64,000 bases of DNA from Ctenosaura bakeri (Eukaryota; Chordata; Lepidosauria; Squamata; Iguanidae): contig CAOLHI010001443.1 of assembly GCA_948474755.1 (NCBI GenBank), positions 434,001 through 498,000 on the forward strand, read 5' to 3'. Made by a program: the position numbers and the translations under genes. The notes under the pieces were generated by a model. It was given only the letters and a program-made list of their open reading frames with translations. It did not search any database and was not told the origin of the DNA. Of this stretch, positions 32,812 to 44,345 are shown piece after piece (within the stretch, counting starts at the first letter, position 1; every line of letters starts with the position of its first letter).

Positions 32812-33795
32812 AAAGTCAAGTTTGTCCCAATGGCAACTGGACTTAGATTTACACTACATATGGGATTCCCTCTTTCCAGCAGACAACAGGCAACTTCCAA
32901 TTCAGGAGACTGGCATTAGGGTCACCTTTTCCTGCTGTTGCATTGAGAAAGAGCCAGACACCCATACAAAAGTAAAATAGGCCACAATCTTTATTAACAA
33001 AACAAGACCAACAAAAAATCTCAGCAATTTTAAAATTGTATGGCTGATCCAGCTGCTCACACATTGTCCAAGTTCATACTGGATCAGCTGTCTCTGGCTC
33101 ACTTGCTGCTTGATTATGGGATAAGGCAGGGGGCCAGGCCCCAAGGAGCTGTCTCTCCCAGTTGCTCCAAATGGCAACTGGGAGGCAGCCCTCAGCAACC
33201 ACCTATCCCAAGCCCATATTCCTGCCCATTTTATTTTACTCATCTTCCTCACCTTAATACCAACTAGTTGTGAGGTAAACAGCTAATCCATGACCTGAAC
33301 ATCTCATATATATGTAAGCTTTCCAATAGTCCCTAGGGAATTGAAACACATGCTACAATGATATGTGTGTGTGTGTGTGTAAAAATACCTTTCCAGACCT
33401 ATTAATATAACCAGCAAAGGACTGAGGATGTCTATAATGTAGATGAGGGTAGGAGAGGGCACTGTGCTTGACCCCAGAAGAGGCCAGAGCACATGGCGCA
33501 GACCCATCTATGATCAAGAGATCTGTGAGAAGAAACCTTCTGGTGAGATTGGAAATCCTGTGAGTTCAACTGTATGTGCAAAAGTGCAATGCCCTCCAGA
33601 TTTTTCAATGGCTGCACATAGGCAGCCACTGTGGGATCTGATCCTTCCAAATGCAGTTGAGCAAGCAGCTTGGCAGGGATTGGGTTCTGGTCTAAGTCAG
33701 TGGAATATGTCCCCCTGGATAAGGTGTGCTCAGGGGCAGGACACATTTTTCAGTTGCTTTCATTCTTTTGGTAGAATTAAGAGGCAATTTGATGA
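32812..33795. other. No recognised gene; (GT)n at 33362-33380
   Basis: Open frames on both strands reach about 160 codons (33443-33922), but they have no domain and run into CR1 3' UTR, so they are taken as chance. Confidence 0.45.
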
Positions 33796-33799
33796 CAGA

Positions 33800-36565
33800 A
33801 ACATCATAAGAATCATAGAGCTGGAAAATACCACAAGGGTAATTGTGTCCAACCCTCTGCCATGTAAAGATAGATACACAATCAAAGCATTCCTGAAAGA
33901 TGGCCATTCAGCCTCTGTTTAAAAATCTCCAAAGAAGGAGACTCTACCACACTCCAAGTATGCTGCTGTTGATTTGCTCTTATGGTCAGCAAGTTCTTCC
34001 TAATGTTTAGATGGAATCTTTTGTCCTAAATTTTGAAGCCATTGATCTGTGTCTTAGCTTTAGGAGCAACTCTCTGAGCTGCTCCACATGGGTATGGTTT
34101 CCAGACCTTTTATTCTTTTGGTTGCTCTCTTCTGGACATGTTCTAGCTTGTCAATATCCTTCCTTGCCTGTTGTGCCCAGAATTGGACACAGTATTCCAG
34201 GTGGAGTCTGATCAAATCAGAATAGAGTGGTACTATTACTTTCCTTGACCTAGACACTGATGCAGCCTAGAACTGCATTCGATTTTTTAGTGGCTGCATC
34301 ACACTGTTGACTCATGTTCAGCTAGTGATCTACTAAGACTACTAGGTCCCTTTCACAGAGACTATGGTCAAGCCAGGTGTTCCCCATCTTATATCTGTGC
34401 ATTTCTTTTTTTCTGCCCAAGTGTAGTACCTTACATTTCTCTCTGTTGACATTCGTTTTGTTGGTTTTGGTCCAGCATTCTAATCTGTTAAGGTCATTAT
34501 GAATATTGATCCTGCCCTCTGGGGTATTAGCCACCCCTCCTAATTTGGTGTCATCCATACATTTAATAAGAATAGCTTCTGTTCCCTCATTCAAGTCATT
34601 TATAAAGATGTTGAATAACTATGGGCCCGAGATGAAACCCTGTGGCACTCCACTAGTCCCTTCTTTCCAGGATGAAGAGGAGCGATTAGTGATCACCCTT
34701 TGGGGGTGGTTGGTCATCCAATTACAAATCCACCTAACAGTAGCATTATCTAGTCCAGATATAACTAGTTTGATTGCAAGAATATCATGGGTGACCTTGT
34801 CAAAGACCTTACTAAAGTCAAGATACTATATCCACACCATTCTCTTCATCTGCCAAGCTAGTAACTCTATCAAAAAAGGAGATAAGATTAGTCTGACATG
34901 ACTTGTTTTTGAGAAGCCCATGTTGACTTTTAGTGATCATGCCATTGGTTTCTAAGTAATTACAAACTGACTGTTTAATGATCTGCTCTAGGATCTTTCC
35001 TGGTATTGATGTCAGGTGACCGGGCGATAATTATTTGGGTCCTCTTTTTTCTCCTTCTTGAAGATGAGGATGACATTTGCCCTCCTCCAGTCTGCTGGGA
35101 CTTCTTCTGTTCTCCAACAGTTCTCAAAGATTATTGCAAGTGGTTCAGATATGACTTCTGCCAGTTCTTTTAATATCCTTAGATGTAATTCATCTGGCCC
35201 TGGAGACTTGAATTCCTTTAGATAGCCAGGTATTCTTGTACTACCTCTCTACCTATTCTATGCTGCATTTCCCCTACCACATTATCTACTCCATTTTTCT
35301 CAGGTCAAGCACTGTTTTCCTTTTGGGAGAAGACTGGGACAGAGAAGGTGTACAGTAGTTCTGCCTTGTCTCTGTCCCCTGTTAGTATTTTGCCATCTTC
35401 TGCACACAGAGGCTATACTGTCTCCTTGTTCTTCCTTCTGCTAGAGACATAACCAAAAAAAGCCCTTTTATTGTTTTTTAACCTCTCTAGCAAGTCTGAC
35501 TTTCTCCCTACACTTGCTATTTGAATTCCTCTTTCGTGAGTGCCCTTTCCCCCTTTTCTTGTACATGTCTCATTTCAATCTTAGCTCAGCTGAAAGTTCT
35601 CTATACTTCCATCCTGGATTCTTTAGACACCTCCTATTTTCCCTCCTCACTGGAATTGTTTAAAATTGTGCCTTCAATATCTCACTTTTAAGAAATTCCC
35701 ATCCATCATGAACTCCCTTCTCTTTTAGTATTCATGACCATGGGGTCATAGCCAGTATTTCCTTAAGGTTATTGAAATCAGCTTTCTTGAAGTCTAGAAG
35801 TGTGTCCGCCCATGCTTGGCTTCACCATTTCTTTGTATAATAAACTCCAAGAGAGCATGTTCATTTCCACCTAAGGATCCTGCCACTTTCACCACATTAA
35901 CCAGGTCATCACTGTTGATTAGGATCAGATCTAAAATAGTTGTTTCCTTTGTTGCCTCTTCCACCTTTTGGACAATGAAATTGTCTCCAAGGCAAGTGAG
36001 GAATTTGTTGGACTCTTGGCAGAGTTTGACTTCCAACAAGTATCAGGAAATCTCCCATTATTACTACATCTCTCCTTTCTGAAAGTCTGGTCATCTGTCT
36101 GGGGAAGTCATCACAGCTTCAGTCTGGTTTGGGGGTTTGTAGACCCCCACAATGACATCACTGTTGTTTTTCTTCCCCTTAATTTTTACCTAAATGCTTT
36201 CATCCTGGCTTCTAGGATTTAAGTCATAGATATCTTCACAGATGTAAATGTCCTTAACATATAATGCTACTCCTTTCTTGTTTGGTCTATTTCTCTGAAA
36301 TAGGTTATATTCATCTATTGCTACATTCCAATCATTTGACTCACCCTGCCAGGTTTCAAGGATGCTTATTACATCATATTTGCTTTGCTGTGCTATGAGT
36401 TAAAGTTCATCCTGTTTATTTCCCATGCTCTGTGCATTAGAGTAGAGACATTTGAGACCATGGGTCATTCCCCAGCAGTTTATTTCGGTTCTTTTCACTT
36501 GTGCTGTTCTTGTACCACACATCCAGTTCTCCCCAAACATTTGGGCTGTAATCTTCATCACTTGA
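33800..36565 (-). pseudogene. CR1 LINE ORF2, near complete, antisense
   Basis: On the minus strand, from 36560 downwards: an endonuclease region ('WGELDVWYKNSTSEKNRNKLL', 'QMSLL', later 'NGVALYVKDI'-like phrases and 'DDLVNVVKVAGSLGGNEHALL'); RT sequence at 34.6-35.6 kb in broken frames; then 'DDTKLGGVANTPEGRINIHND' and '[21 protein letters not shown]' at 34594-34060. The 3' end near 33800 reads 'ctctatgattctta' in sense. Multiple stops and shifts make it a pseudogene. At about 2.7 kb it lacks the usual ORF1 and 5' end. Confidence 0.85.
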
Positions 36566-36719
36566 TGAACTCTTCTTATTCACCTTTTATTCCTTTTCTT
36601 TGCCTTTTGATTTTTGAGTGAAAAATGAACTATACATCCTATATACTGCATTCTACTTACTTTTTACTGTTTCCTGCTAAGAAAATAAAAGCATTTATTT
36701 AATTTTTACTCAGAAAACA

Positions 36720-36890
36720 TGTGATATTGTCTGCTTTCAGAAGCTAAGCAGGGTCAGACCTGGATGGAAGACAACCGAGGAAAAAAGTCCTGCCTGAAAC
36801 CCTGGAGAGTTCCTCCCAGTCAACATTGACAATACTGACTGAGACTGACCAATCGTGTGATTCTATATAAAATACCTGAAGAAAACATAC
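36720..36890 (+). repeat. 5S-like SINE-derived fragment
   Basis: 'cagaagctaagcagggtcagacctggatgg' resembles 5S rRNA but lacks the 'ggttagta' stretch. It is followed by 'ccctggagagttcctcccagtc', 'acaatactgactgagactgacc' and 'gtgattctatataa', a phrase common at SINE 3' ends in lizards. A 5S gene is excluded by the missing segment. Confidence 0.5.
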
Positions 36891-38119
36891 CCAAGATCAT
36901 ACATGTACATATAGCACTGCATATGCAGTTCTATGTCTTCCAATTCCCAGCAGCTGTCAAACCTGGGAAGAGACCCCGTCCTGCTGTTGCTTATGGTGGG
37001 GAGAAGTGTGGGGGGAGGTGAAACAGATCAATGAGAAGCGTATGGTCTCATCTTGGGTGGCAGGGAGGGTAAATGAAGGTGCTCTCTCAATGGAGTGAAC
37101 CTACTTTTTTATAAATCGCAGGAGCTAGAACAGCAAAATCTCCATAGACTGAATCACTTCCCCCACCCCTCCCATATAAGATAGCATCAGGGGGCCTCCT
37201 AGAAATAGACAGCTGCCAGGTTGTGGGAAGTTTTTGGACAGAAAGCAAGGGCAAGAGAAGAGCCCTCTGGGCACCATCCAAAAAGCTACATAAGCTACAC
37301 TTATGTGTGCTTATGTCACTAGCAGGATGTCATCCGGTATTTCATCTGGCAGGCATTTCATTTTCTGTCCCAACTTCAGTTTCTAGGAAGTCAGCTATCA
37401 TATTAAGGCAACAAACTTCCCAGTAGGGTAGCCACATTTAGTTGATTATAGCAAAACCAACAAAAGGCATATTGTCATAGCCCATTTACCAAACAGAATG
37501 TGTTTGTCTTTAAGACTCCAGAAGATTGTTTTATATTCAGGCAAGAAGCTGAATACAAACAATATCCACACTTTAAAGCTGTTTCACATCTCTCCCACTG
37601 CTCTTGTGCTTGAAACTGCTTCTCACTCCACTGCTGTATGGTTGTTCAGGCTAATCCACCTCCTAAAGGATAAGCAACTGTCTGAAATGCATCATTTGTT
37701 CCTGCATTAATGATTTCTGTGGATCCCAGGCAGTGATGTGCAGAAGATCCTCAATTATGCATTTCACTACCCTTACTTTTTTCCTTCTTTCCTGGAAAAT
37801 CCTCAGACATTTCTCCTGAGCTTCCCAATTTGCCCTGAAATGCTGCTTTCAGTAGATATTGGTAGCAACACCAACTGCTTTAGGAAAGTGAGTGAGTTCT
37901 TGTCTACTTCTTAACACTCTAGCTGTCACTATTTAGCAGAAATATTTTCTAGTTTTGGATCACTGTCCCTATTTTGTTTTTATTTTTGTGCTGGAGGTTG
38001 CTGTTTAATGTTTCCATGAGGTTCTTGCCTGAATTGTTGTTCCTCATGGTTGAAGACTGCTTCCCAAGACTTTAGAAATCTTTGAGATGGTAATAGATGT
38101 TTTGTGTCTTCAGTGCATC
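36891..38119. other. No recognised gene or repeat family
   Basis: Unique-looking sequence with short chance frames on both strands. Confidence 0.4.
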
Positions 38120-38120
38120 T

Positions 38121-38352
38121 ACCATGGGCCCTCAGCACCCTCTGTGGTTTGGTTCCAGGATCTCCCATGGATATCAAAATCCATGGATGCTCAAATTCTA
38201 TTATATACAATGGTGTAACAAAATGTTATTGCTTATATAAAACGGTGAACAACTCAAAGGTTTGCATTTTGAATTTTTAAAAAAATATTTTTGAGCCATG
38301 GCTAGTTGAGTCCATGGATGCAGAATCAATGAATATAGAGGGCCAACTGCAG
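38121..38352. mobile_element. Tigger/pogo-like MITE
   Basis: The left end 'gggccctcagcaccc' and right end 'tatagagggccaactg' are inverted relatives. Subterminal 'ggttccaggatctcccatgg', 'atatcaaaatccatggatgc' and 'gagtccatggatgcagaatc' follow the known Tigger-type pattern. Exact boundaries and TA sites are unclear. Confidence 0.6.
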
Positions 38353-38359
38353 TTATTAA

Positions 38360-39325
38360 CTTGTGCGTGTCTTCAAGTCACCTGTCAACTTACGGTAACC
38401 CCGGCCCTTTTCTCACGGGATGCAGAAATCGTGCCGCCACGATCCAGGCGGGGTTTTCCTTAATCCCCACTAACACGACTGAACTTTTAGTAGCGTTCTC
38501 ACGGCTCCATAGGGAAGAGGCTTAGGCAGCATCAACGCATTCACACAATATTACCATGGCCACTCCCGAAGGTGTCCTTTCCCCGCCCTGCCTAGCATTT
38601 GATTGGCTGTGCCCTATTTTTAAAAGAAACATCCTGAGCGTCATCACTGACTTCAGTACGCACGCACGCCCCCTCACATCCTCCGCCCCCTTACCCTGTC
38701 CCGCGCCTTTCTTTTGAACCACCGTGGAAACAGTTTCCCCCTCTTTCTTTCAGCTTGCTTTCTGCTGTTTTGTGTATGGAGAACGAGCTACTGACGATCA
38801 TTGCTGGGGTGCTAGCCCTGCTAATGACGGTCCTTTCAGCCGTTCGTATTGGGGGCGGTCTTGTGGCTTCTGCTGGCCACGCCTTGATCCCTCCCTCTCT
38901 TGATCGCCCGCACAAATCAGGACGCACCGTCGCTTTTTCACGAAACGACGAGCGCGGATTGGAGGAAAAAACCACATTTCTTCTGGTTTTTAAAAGGTGC
39001 GCGGAAATGCTGAATGGTGGCTCCCCCGCACGGATTGGGGTGAGAATCCAAAAAATTTAATGCGATCAGGTGCTCTCTAAGGTGAAAATGGCACCCGATC
39101 GAGGTCGACCTGGGAAGATTTAATTACCCCGTGAGAAAAGGGCCCCCATTAATTTCATAGGGTTTTCTTAGGCAAGGGAAACTCAGAGGTGGATTTGCCA
39201 GTTCCTTCTTCTGAAAGGTAGCTTACAACACCTGGTATTAATTGGCAGTCTCCCTTCCAAATATCAAAAAGGGCTGACCCTGCTTAGCTTCCAAGATAGG
39301 ATCTCTTTGGCTTCTCAGAACAAAT
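38360..39325 (-). repeat. 5S-rRNA-derived SINE, antisense, split by a DNA element
   Basis: The reversed tail 'cttcaagtcacctgtcaac' plus 'ttacggtaacc' lies at 38372-38402. The remainder starts at about 39144 ('attaatttcatagggttttc', 'aactcagaggtgg', 'gccagttccttcttctg') and ends with the 5S-like 'ggctgaccctgcttagcttcc'. It matches the split SINE at 16.3 kb piece by piece. The GC-rich element between the halves is therefore a younger insertion. Confidence 0.75.
38403..39144. mobile_element. GC-rich DNA transposon derivative (PIF/Harbinger-like?)
   Basis: Perfect 17-bp terminal inverted repeats GGCCCTTTTCTCACGGG bound a ~740 bp block that is clearly GC- and CpG-richer than its surroundings. It splits a SINE. 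The flanks are consistent with a 3-bp CCC duplication, though a C run makes this ambiguous. A 101-codon frame (38755-39060, +) has a hydrophobic N-terminus and no recognised transposase motif. A 3-bp TSD and GGCCCTTT termini suggest PIF/Harbinger, an inference only. Confidence 0.75.
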
Positions 39326-39732
39326 GAGACCAGATGTTCTGAAAAAACCCAGTCCCAATGACTGCAGCATTGTTTTTTTAAAAAATGTGTGAGGCAGAGA
39401 GCATGGATACAAGGAGAAAAGCATGTGGGGAGGTGTTGAGTTCGTGAAGAGGATGGCAGGATGATGGAGGGAAACCACACCTACAACACAGTTAACCACA
39501 TCTCAAGAAGAAAGAGAAGTGTGTATGAAACCCCAGTATATTTGGAACATGATTGCATATGGGAATGGAAACAACTGTTACAAGACATAAGATCCTGAAA
39601 CAGAATAGCCCAACATTTACTGGAACTATAGGCCTGTCTGAAGGAGCCCTCAACCCTATACAATATGCATCTTGTCTGCTTCTCATACTAAAGCTGCTAA
39701 AGTCCATTTTGAACTATTTTGAAGGTAACATT
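39326..39732. other. No recognised gene or repeat family
   Basis: Short overlapping chance frames only. Confidence 0.4.
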
Positions 39733-42370
39733 CGTTGTTGTTGTTAACTGCTGTCAAGTTAGTTGACTTTGATTTATGGTGACCCTATGGATGAGAGAGT
39801 TCCAAGTCACCACTCTGCTCAGGTCTTTCAGATTCAGAGACTTGGCTTCCTTGATTGAGGCTCTCTGTTTGTAATGCAGTCCTCCTCCTTTCCTACTGCC
39901 TTTTCTTCTATCTTATGAAGAAATATTGTCTTCTTTAGGGAGTCATATCTTCTCATGGTATGGCCAAAGTATGATAGCCTCAGTTTAGTCATCTTGGCTT
40001 CTAGGAAGAGTTCAGGCTTGATTTGCTTCAGGACCCATTCCTTTGTCTTATTAGCAGTCCAGGGCATCTGCAGAACTCCTTCTCCAGCACCACATTTTGA
40101 ATGAACTGATTTTCTTCCTATCAGCTTTTTCACTGTCCAGCTTTCACAACCATACATAGAAACTAGAAATACAATGGCATGGACAACCCTAATTTTAGTA
40201 TTCACTGATATATCTTTACATTTCAGGATCTTGTCAGTTCCTTCATAACTGCCCTTCCAAGGGTTTAGCTTTCTCCTAATTTCTTCACTGCAGTCTCCTG
40301 TCTGATTAATGACTGAGCCAAGGTATGGAAAATTTTCATCTATTTCAGTTGCGTCATTGTCTGACTTTGAGGCCGTGTAAATCACCTGTGGTCATTATTT
40401 TTCCTTTTTTAATGTTCAGCTGTAAACCTGTCTTTGCAGTTTCTGCCTTGACTTTCTTCAGTAATTGTTCCATGTCTTTGCTATTTTCTGCTAGTAGTAT
40501 GGTGTCATCTGCATATTTTGAACTGTTGATATTCTTCCTTCAATTTTCATGCCTTCTTCCTCCAAGTCTAATCCTGCTTTATGTATGATATGTTCAGCAT
40601 ACAAGTTAAACAGATAGGGTGATAAAATGCAGCTTTGTCTAATTAACCTTGACAATTGGAAACCATTCCATTTCTCTGTATTCTGTCCTCACAGTAGCCT
40701 TTTGTCCTGCACATATCAGGATAATAAAATGCGGTGGCATAGCCATTTCTTTAAGAGTGATCCATAGTTTTGCATGATCTACACAATCAAAGACTGCTAT
40801 AATCTATAAAGCCCAGGCTAATATTCTTTTGAAATTCTTTGGTGTGGTCTATTATCCAATGTATGTTTACAATATGATCCCTAGTGCCTTTTCCTTTCCC
40901 GAATGCAGCCTGGGCATCTGCCATATCATACTCCATGTATCTTTGTTGTAGAATTTTGAGCATGATTTTGCTTGTATGGGAAATTAATGCAATGGTTCTG
41001 TAGTTACTGCAATCTCTGGTGTGCCCTTTCTTGCGGATTGGAATGTGTACTGAGCATTTCCAGTCTGGGGGCCATTCTTTTGTTTTTCATGTTTGTTGAC
41101 AGATTTTAGTTAGAACTAGATTAGATTCTGTCTGTGTAGACTGAAACAGCTCTATTGATATGTCATCTAATTTATTTATCCCAAGTGCTCCGAGTGCAGT
41201 TTTCACTTCACTTTCTGAAACTAGACCTTCATATGATTCTTCCTTGAATGAATTTTTCAACCTTTCATCTCGTTTATGTAGTTCTTCAGTGTATTCTTTC
41301 CATTGTTTTTTTTTAAATTTCTGTTTGCTCATGTAATGTGTTTTCCTGCTGGTTATAGAGCATCCCCACTCTTGGTTGAAAATTCCCTTTGATTTCTTGT
41401 GGAATGTGTTCTTCCTTTTTTGTTGTCACTTTCTGTTTCTCTGCATTGATTATTATAGCAGCATAAGTCATTGGATGCTTGCATTCAGGGTTCTGACTCT
41501 TGTTTCTGTCACTTTTTACTTTTGCTTCTCATCTGCTTGAAGAGTTTCATTTGTCATTCGCTGAGGTTTCTCTTTCCCTTTTGCTACGTATAGTGTCTTT
41601 TTGCATTCTTCCCTGACAATGTCCCCAGCTTCAGTCCAGAATTCTTCTGGTTCCTGGTCAATTAGACCTAACAGTGCAAATCTATTTTTCAACTTATCTT
41701 TAAATTCTTCTGAGATGTTCTTCAAGTTATATTTTGGCATGATGGTTGATTTAGTGTTTTTCTTTAGCTTTACTCTAACTTTTGCTATTAGAAGTTCGTG
41801 TCCTGTGCCACAATCTGCTCCTGGTCTTGTTTTTGCAGACAGAATGGAACTTGTCCATCTTCTGCTTCCAACTATGTAATCTATTTGATCTCTGTATTGG
41901 CCATCAAGGGATGTTGACATATACAGTCATTTCTTGGGTCGTTTGAAGAATATGTTTGCAATGGACAAATTGTTGGCTCCACAAAATTCAGTCAGTCTTC
42001 TGCTTCATTTCTCGATCCTAGGCCAAATTTTTCTCCAATCTTTTATTCTTCTTGGTTTCCTACTTTTGCATTCCAATTGCCTATGATTAACAAGAAGTTC
42101 TGTTTAGGTATGTGATCAATTTGCTCCTGGACTCCTGCATAGAATCTTTCAATTTGTTCTTCTGCCTCTGCAGTTAAAGCATAAACTTGGAATACAGTTA
42201 TATTGATGGGTTTTCACTGAAGTTTTATTGATCTGATTCAGTCGACTTTTGTGTCAAATTCTTTGACTGCTGTGCTACATCTCTCTTCACTAGTAATGCC
42301 ACCCCATTTCTTCGTAGATTTTTATTTCCTGAGTAAAACATTGTGTAATTATCTGACTCTTTTTCTATAT
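39733..42370 (-). pseudogene. BovB (RTE-clade) LINE, 5'-truncated, antisense
   Basis: In minus orientation, endonuclease pieces ('LRRNGVALLVK' near 42.3 kb; 'DQIDYIVGSRRWTSSI' and 'KTRPGADCGTGHELLIAK' at 41.9-41.7 kb) are followed by RT with intact 'KYADDTILLAENSKDMEQLL' near 40.5 kb. The C-terminal block holds 'VFLVSMYGCESWTVKKL' and 'LRLSYFGHTMRRYDSL' at 40385-39834. The 3' end (39.74 kb) ends in a GTT/AAC-type tail like that of the Sauria SINEs. Frameshifts break the ORF. Its enzyme type is the usual partner of these SINEs. Confidence 0.9.
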
Positions 42371-43700
42371 TATCTATATTTTATAATATTTTTGAGCTAA
42401 ATGACAAACAAGAAACAAGAGAGAGGAGTGAAGAAATCTGGGGTTTATGTGGCTCATTCATATAGCAGAAAACGTGCTTTCTGATCATAATCTAAACTAG
42501 GAAAAGTGGCAAGACTCACTGAAGGAAAGATTAGTGGAAAATATGTGAAGGCAGTATAAAGTATACAGAGTAGTTCCTTCAATATCATGTGTTTGTCTGT
42601 GTGTGTGTGTGCTGGGGGAACTAAGGCAGTAGTCCTTAGTATGAAAATAGAGGTAGTACAAATTTGTCTCCATTTTCCACTAAAATGCTGGAGGCATAGA
42701 GTTGTAGGTTGTGTGACTTGTTGTGTGACTGAGGCTTTGCTGCCCTTTAGTGTAACATCTCAACATGGCTAGGTAGTTGAACCAACTACACACCTACTAT
42801 GCACTGACAGACCTTTAAGATTACCTCTTCATCTAGGAGATATGCTATGGCCCTGAGTACTTGAAAGGTCAGTTGTTAAAAAGAGCGTTCATAATCTAAA
42901 TGGATGGTATGCTTTTTGTAGGGCTCAGTGTCTACAACAGCAAATTGAAGGTACACATGCTGCTGCCTCGCAAATGGATTAATAATTACATTGGAACAGA
43001 AGATAGTTGCTATGCAAGTAACTTAAAACCAGATAATTTAAGAATAGTTTGGATGATTACTAATTAGATCCACTGACACGGACAGGGAGGCGATGAATTA
43101 TTCATGATGAGCTGCAAACTGGGTAATTCATTTTGTGCGCTTCTCTGCAGTTAATCTGAAGGTCTTTTTTTTTTTTAAACCTCCCCCTTCCCCCTTTTAG
43201 GTCTTGTCCTCCTGATGTTTTTCTGGAACAGCAATATTTAAAATAAAGTATTGGAATAATTCTGTGTGATGGGAAAAGAAAACATCTGGGAACAAGGTTT
43301 GCAGCCTGGCATATTTGATGTACACTAGTTTGGAGTGACTGGAAAAAGAACTGAAATATCTCAGAAAGAGACTACTATAGAAGATTAACTTCCATTTTGT
43401 TGCAAATGAGATGGACAGTGTATAAGAAGAAGATATCTGCTTTCTGAGAGACTGGGTGTATGCAGGTGTATATGTGCCAATGGTACCTTTAAAGTGGGTG
43501 TCAGGTCCTGTGGGTGTCAGGTCTTATGTGTGAAGCATTTGTGTGCCGACACTCCTATTAAACTGTAAGGTTGGTTGTGTGTAGCCCCACCAAAGCTAAG
43601 TTCCTTTTACAAATTGAATGTTACACTTGAATTTGGATATGGGCTTAGTTTATACATTCAACAGAATGTAGTACAAGGGTGGGAAATATGTTCCTTCAAT
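42371..43700. other. Unique-looking DNA; candidate conserved non-coding element at 43.05-43.17 kb
   Basis: No exon is recognised. There is a (TG)n tract at about 42594-42611 and a duplicated 'gtgggtgtcaggtc' near 43497-43530. The 43050-43165 segment combines TAATTAG, AATTATTCATGATGAG and TAATTCATTTTG, which look like clustered homeodomain and POU-type motifs. It matches no repeat in this window. Confidence 0.35.
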
Positions 43701-43706
43701 TACTGT

Positions 43707-43796
43707 TGAACTGTACTTCCCAGTGTTCCTCAGCGTTGGCTGTGCTGATGGGAGTTGTAGCCCAGCAACATCTGGAGGGTCACATGATTCCCACCT
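43707..43796. repeat. Possible short MITE fragment
   Basis: 'gatgggagttgtagcccagcaacatctggagg' is a phrase found in common lizard DNA-transposon repeats. Ends and TSD are not visible. Confidence 0.35.
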
Positions 43797-43940
43797 AGGC
43801 ATAGTTATAGAGCATGATGAAGTTAATAAAACTAGACTAGAACAACAAGATTTTTTTTGTCCCCTCTTATCACTGTATAGCAAAGGGTTGCACAGTGAAG
43901 TTGACTGTAGTAGATTTAGGAAGGACAAAGTACTTCTCTA

Positions 43941-44165
43941 TTTGTTGCTGTTTGTTGTTTGCTGTCAGCTTCAACTTATGGTGACCGTATGTATGACATA
44001 CCTCTAAGAGACCTGATTATCCCCAGCCCTGCTTAGGTCTTGTAAACTCAGAGTTGTGGCTTCTTTTGTCAGATCAATCCACTGGTAATGTGATCTTCCA
44101 CAGGTTGAATCAATCCACTGGTAAAATGAGTTGTGCCCTCTCAGTATGTCCAAAGTTCTCTGTTA
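43941..44165 (-). repeat. BovB 3' end fragment, antisense
   Basis: 'tgctgtcagcttcaacttatgg' followed by 'tgaccgtatg', 'cctctaagagacc' and 'gcttaggtcttgtaaactcag' matches the reversed BovB 3' end at 39.75 kb. 'aatccactggtaa' occurs twice at 44075-44125, a small internal duplication. Confidence 0.7.
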
Positions 44166-44167
44166 TT

Positions 44168-44345
44168 TTTGTCTGCCTACAAGTTGTTTCTGGCTTATGG
44201 TAGCCCTAAGTTGCATCTATCACAGGTTTTTCTTAGCAAGATTTGTTCGGAGCGGGCGGGGGGAGTGTTCATAGCTGAATGGGAATTTGAAGCCTGATCT
44301 CCAAAGTCAGTGTCCAGTGTCTAAACCACTACAACCACATTGACC
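44168..44345 (-). repeat. Sauria-type SINE, antisense
   Basis: Reversed tail 'caagttgtttctggcttatgg', then 'ggtttttcttagcaagatttg', a G/C-rich insertion, 'aatttgaagcctgatctcc' (B-box side) and 'taaaccactacaaccacattg' (A-box side). It lies just downstream of the BovB fragment. Confidence 0.75.

Noticed and set aside
33443..33922. A 159-codon + strand frame
   Set aside because: Its last part runs antisense into the CR1 3' end and the rest has no recognisable domain or splice context.
38403..39144. CpG island promoter of a host gene
   Set aside because: Perfect terminal inverted repeats and the split SINE show it is an inserted element. Later promoter use remains possible.
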